Shown: positions 63,998 through 64,000 of the stretch, in pieces
How positions within the stretch are numbered: position 1 is the stretch's first letter
Layout of the letters: the number at the start of each line of letters is the position of its first letter
Source of the DNA: Gibbula magus
Taxonomy: Eukaryota; Mollusca; Gastropoda; Trochida; Trochidae
Length of the DNA: 64,000 nt
NCBI GenBank assembly: GCA_936450465.1
Contig: OW388289.1
Span: 76,186,593 to 76,250,592 of the forward strand
Direction of reading: 5' to 3'
Program-made: the position numbers and the translations under genes
Notes under the pieces: generated by a model
Told to the model about the DNA's origin: nothing
Database searches by the model: none
Seen by the model: only the letters and a program-made list of their open reading frames with translations

Positions 63998-64000
63998 ATA

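Overview
This is about 64 kb of AT-rich, gene-poor eukaryotic DNA with no convincing intact protein-coding gene, rRNA or functional tRNA. It consists of repeats inside repeats. A marine or freshwater mollusc, probably a bivalve, is the best guess. The reasons are a degenerate GACGGATGACGGACGGACGCCG-type interspersed repeat, LINE C-terminal remnants whose tails read like bivalve LINE tails, a type I hammerhead ribozyme in a short tandem unit (as in animal retrozymes), and abundant AGT/AGC microsatellites. The organism is inferred and not proven.

The main architecture is a tandem segmental duplication with a period of about 19.6 kb. Three successive copies are recognisable: copy 0 (from about 660 or earlier to 28617), copy 1 (28618-48184) and copy 2 (48185 to about 58811, where homology stops inside an AGT microsatellite). 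Copies 1 and 2, and the tail of copy 0 (24590-28617), look very alike. The body of copy 0 is more diverged. Aligning the copies by eye acts as a built-in empty-site test, so many insertions can be bounded: a hammerhead-containing insert (1574-2860), a SINE-like insert (about 5270-5870), a local inversion (about 9785-10445), a 10.58-kb giant element (12917-23496), a roughly 470-bp insert (27562-28035), a MITE-like insert near 29200-29600 and its copy near 48755-49130, a nested module (31411-35345) carrying a 1.28-kb TIR element, a TA-flanked MITE (37267-37825 and 52670-53149), and a hairpin-rich element (about 39021-39860).

The two most interesting objects are these. (1) The 10,580-bp element has a 6-bp target duplication (AAAGAC), near-identical tips and kilobase-scale inverted repeats built of 21-bp and 8/16-bp tandem arrays. 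It has no recognisable transposase, and its empty site is preserved in three places. (2) A complete hammerhead ribozyme motif lies at 1979-2026, 243 bp downstream of a partial one.

Beyond copy 2 (58811-64000) the sequence is not part of the duplication. It holds a GGATACT-rich patch, a 5'-truncated minus-strand LINE 3' end with an RNase H domain and a 9-bp target duplication, and, at the right end, an unclassified cluster of about 75-bp repeats carrying a GTTTAAAC core.
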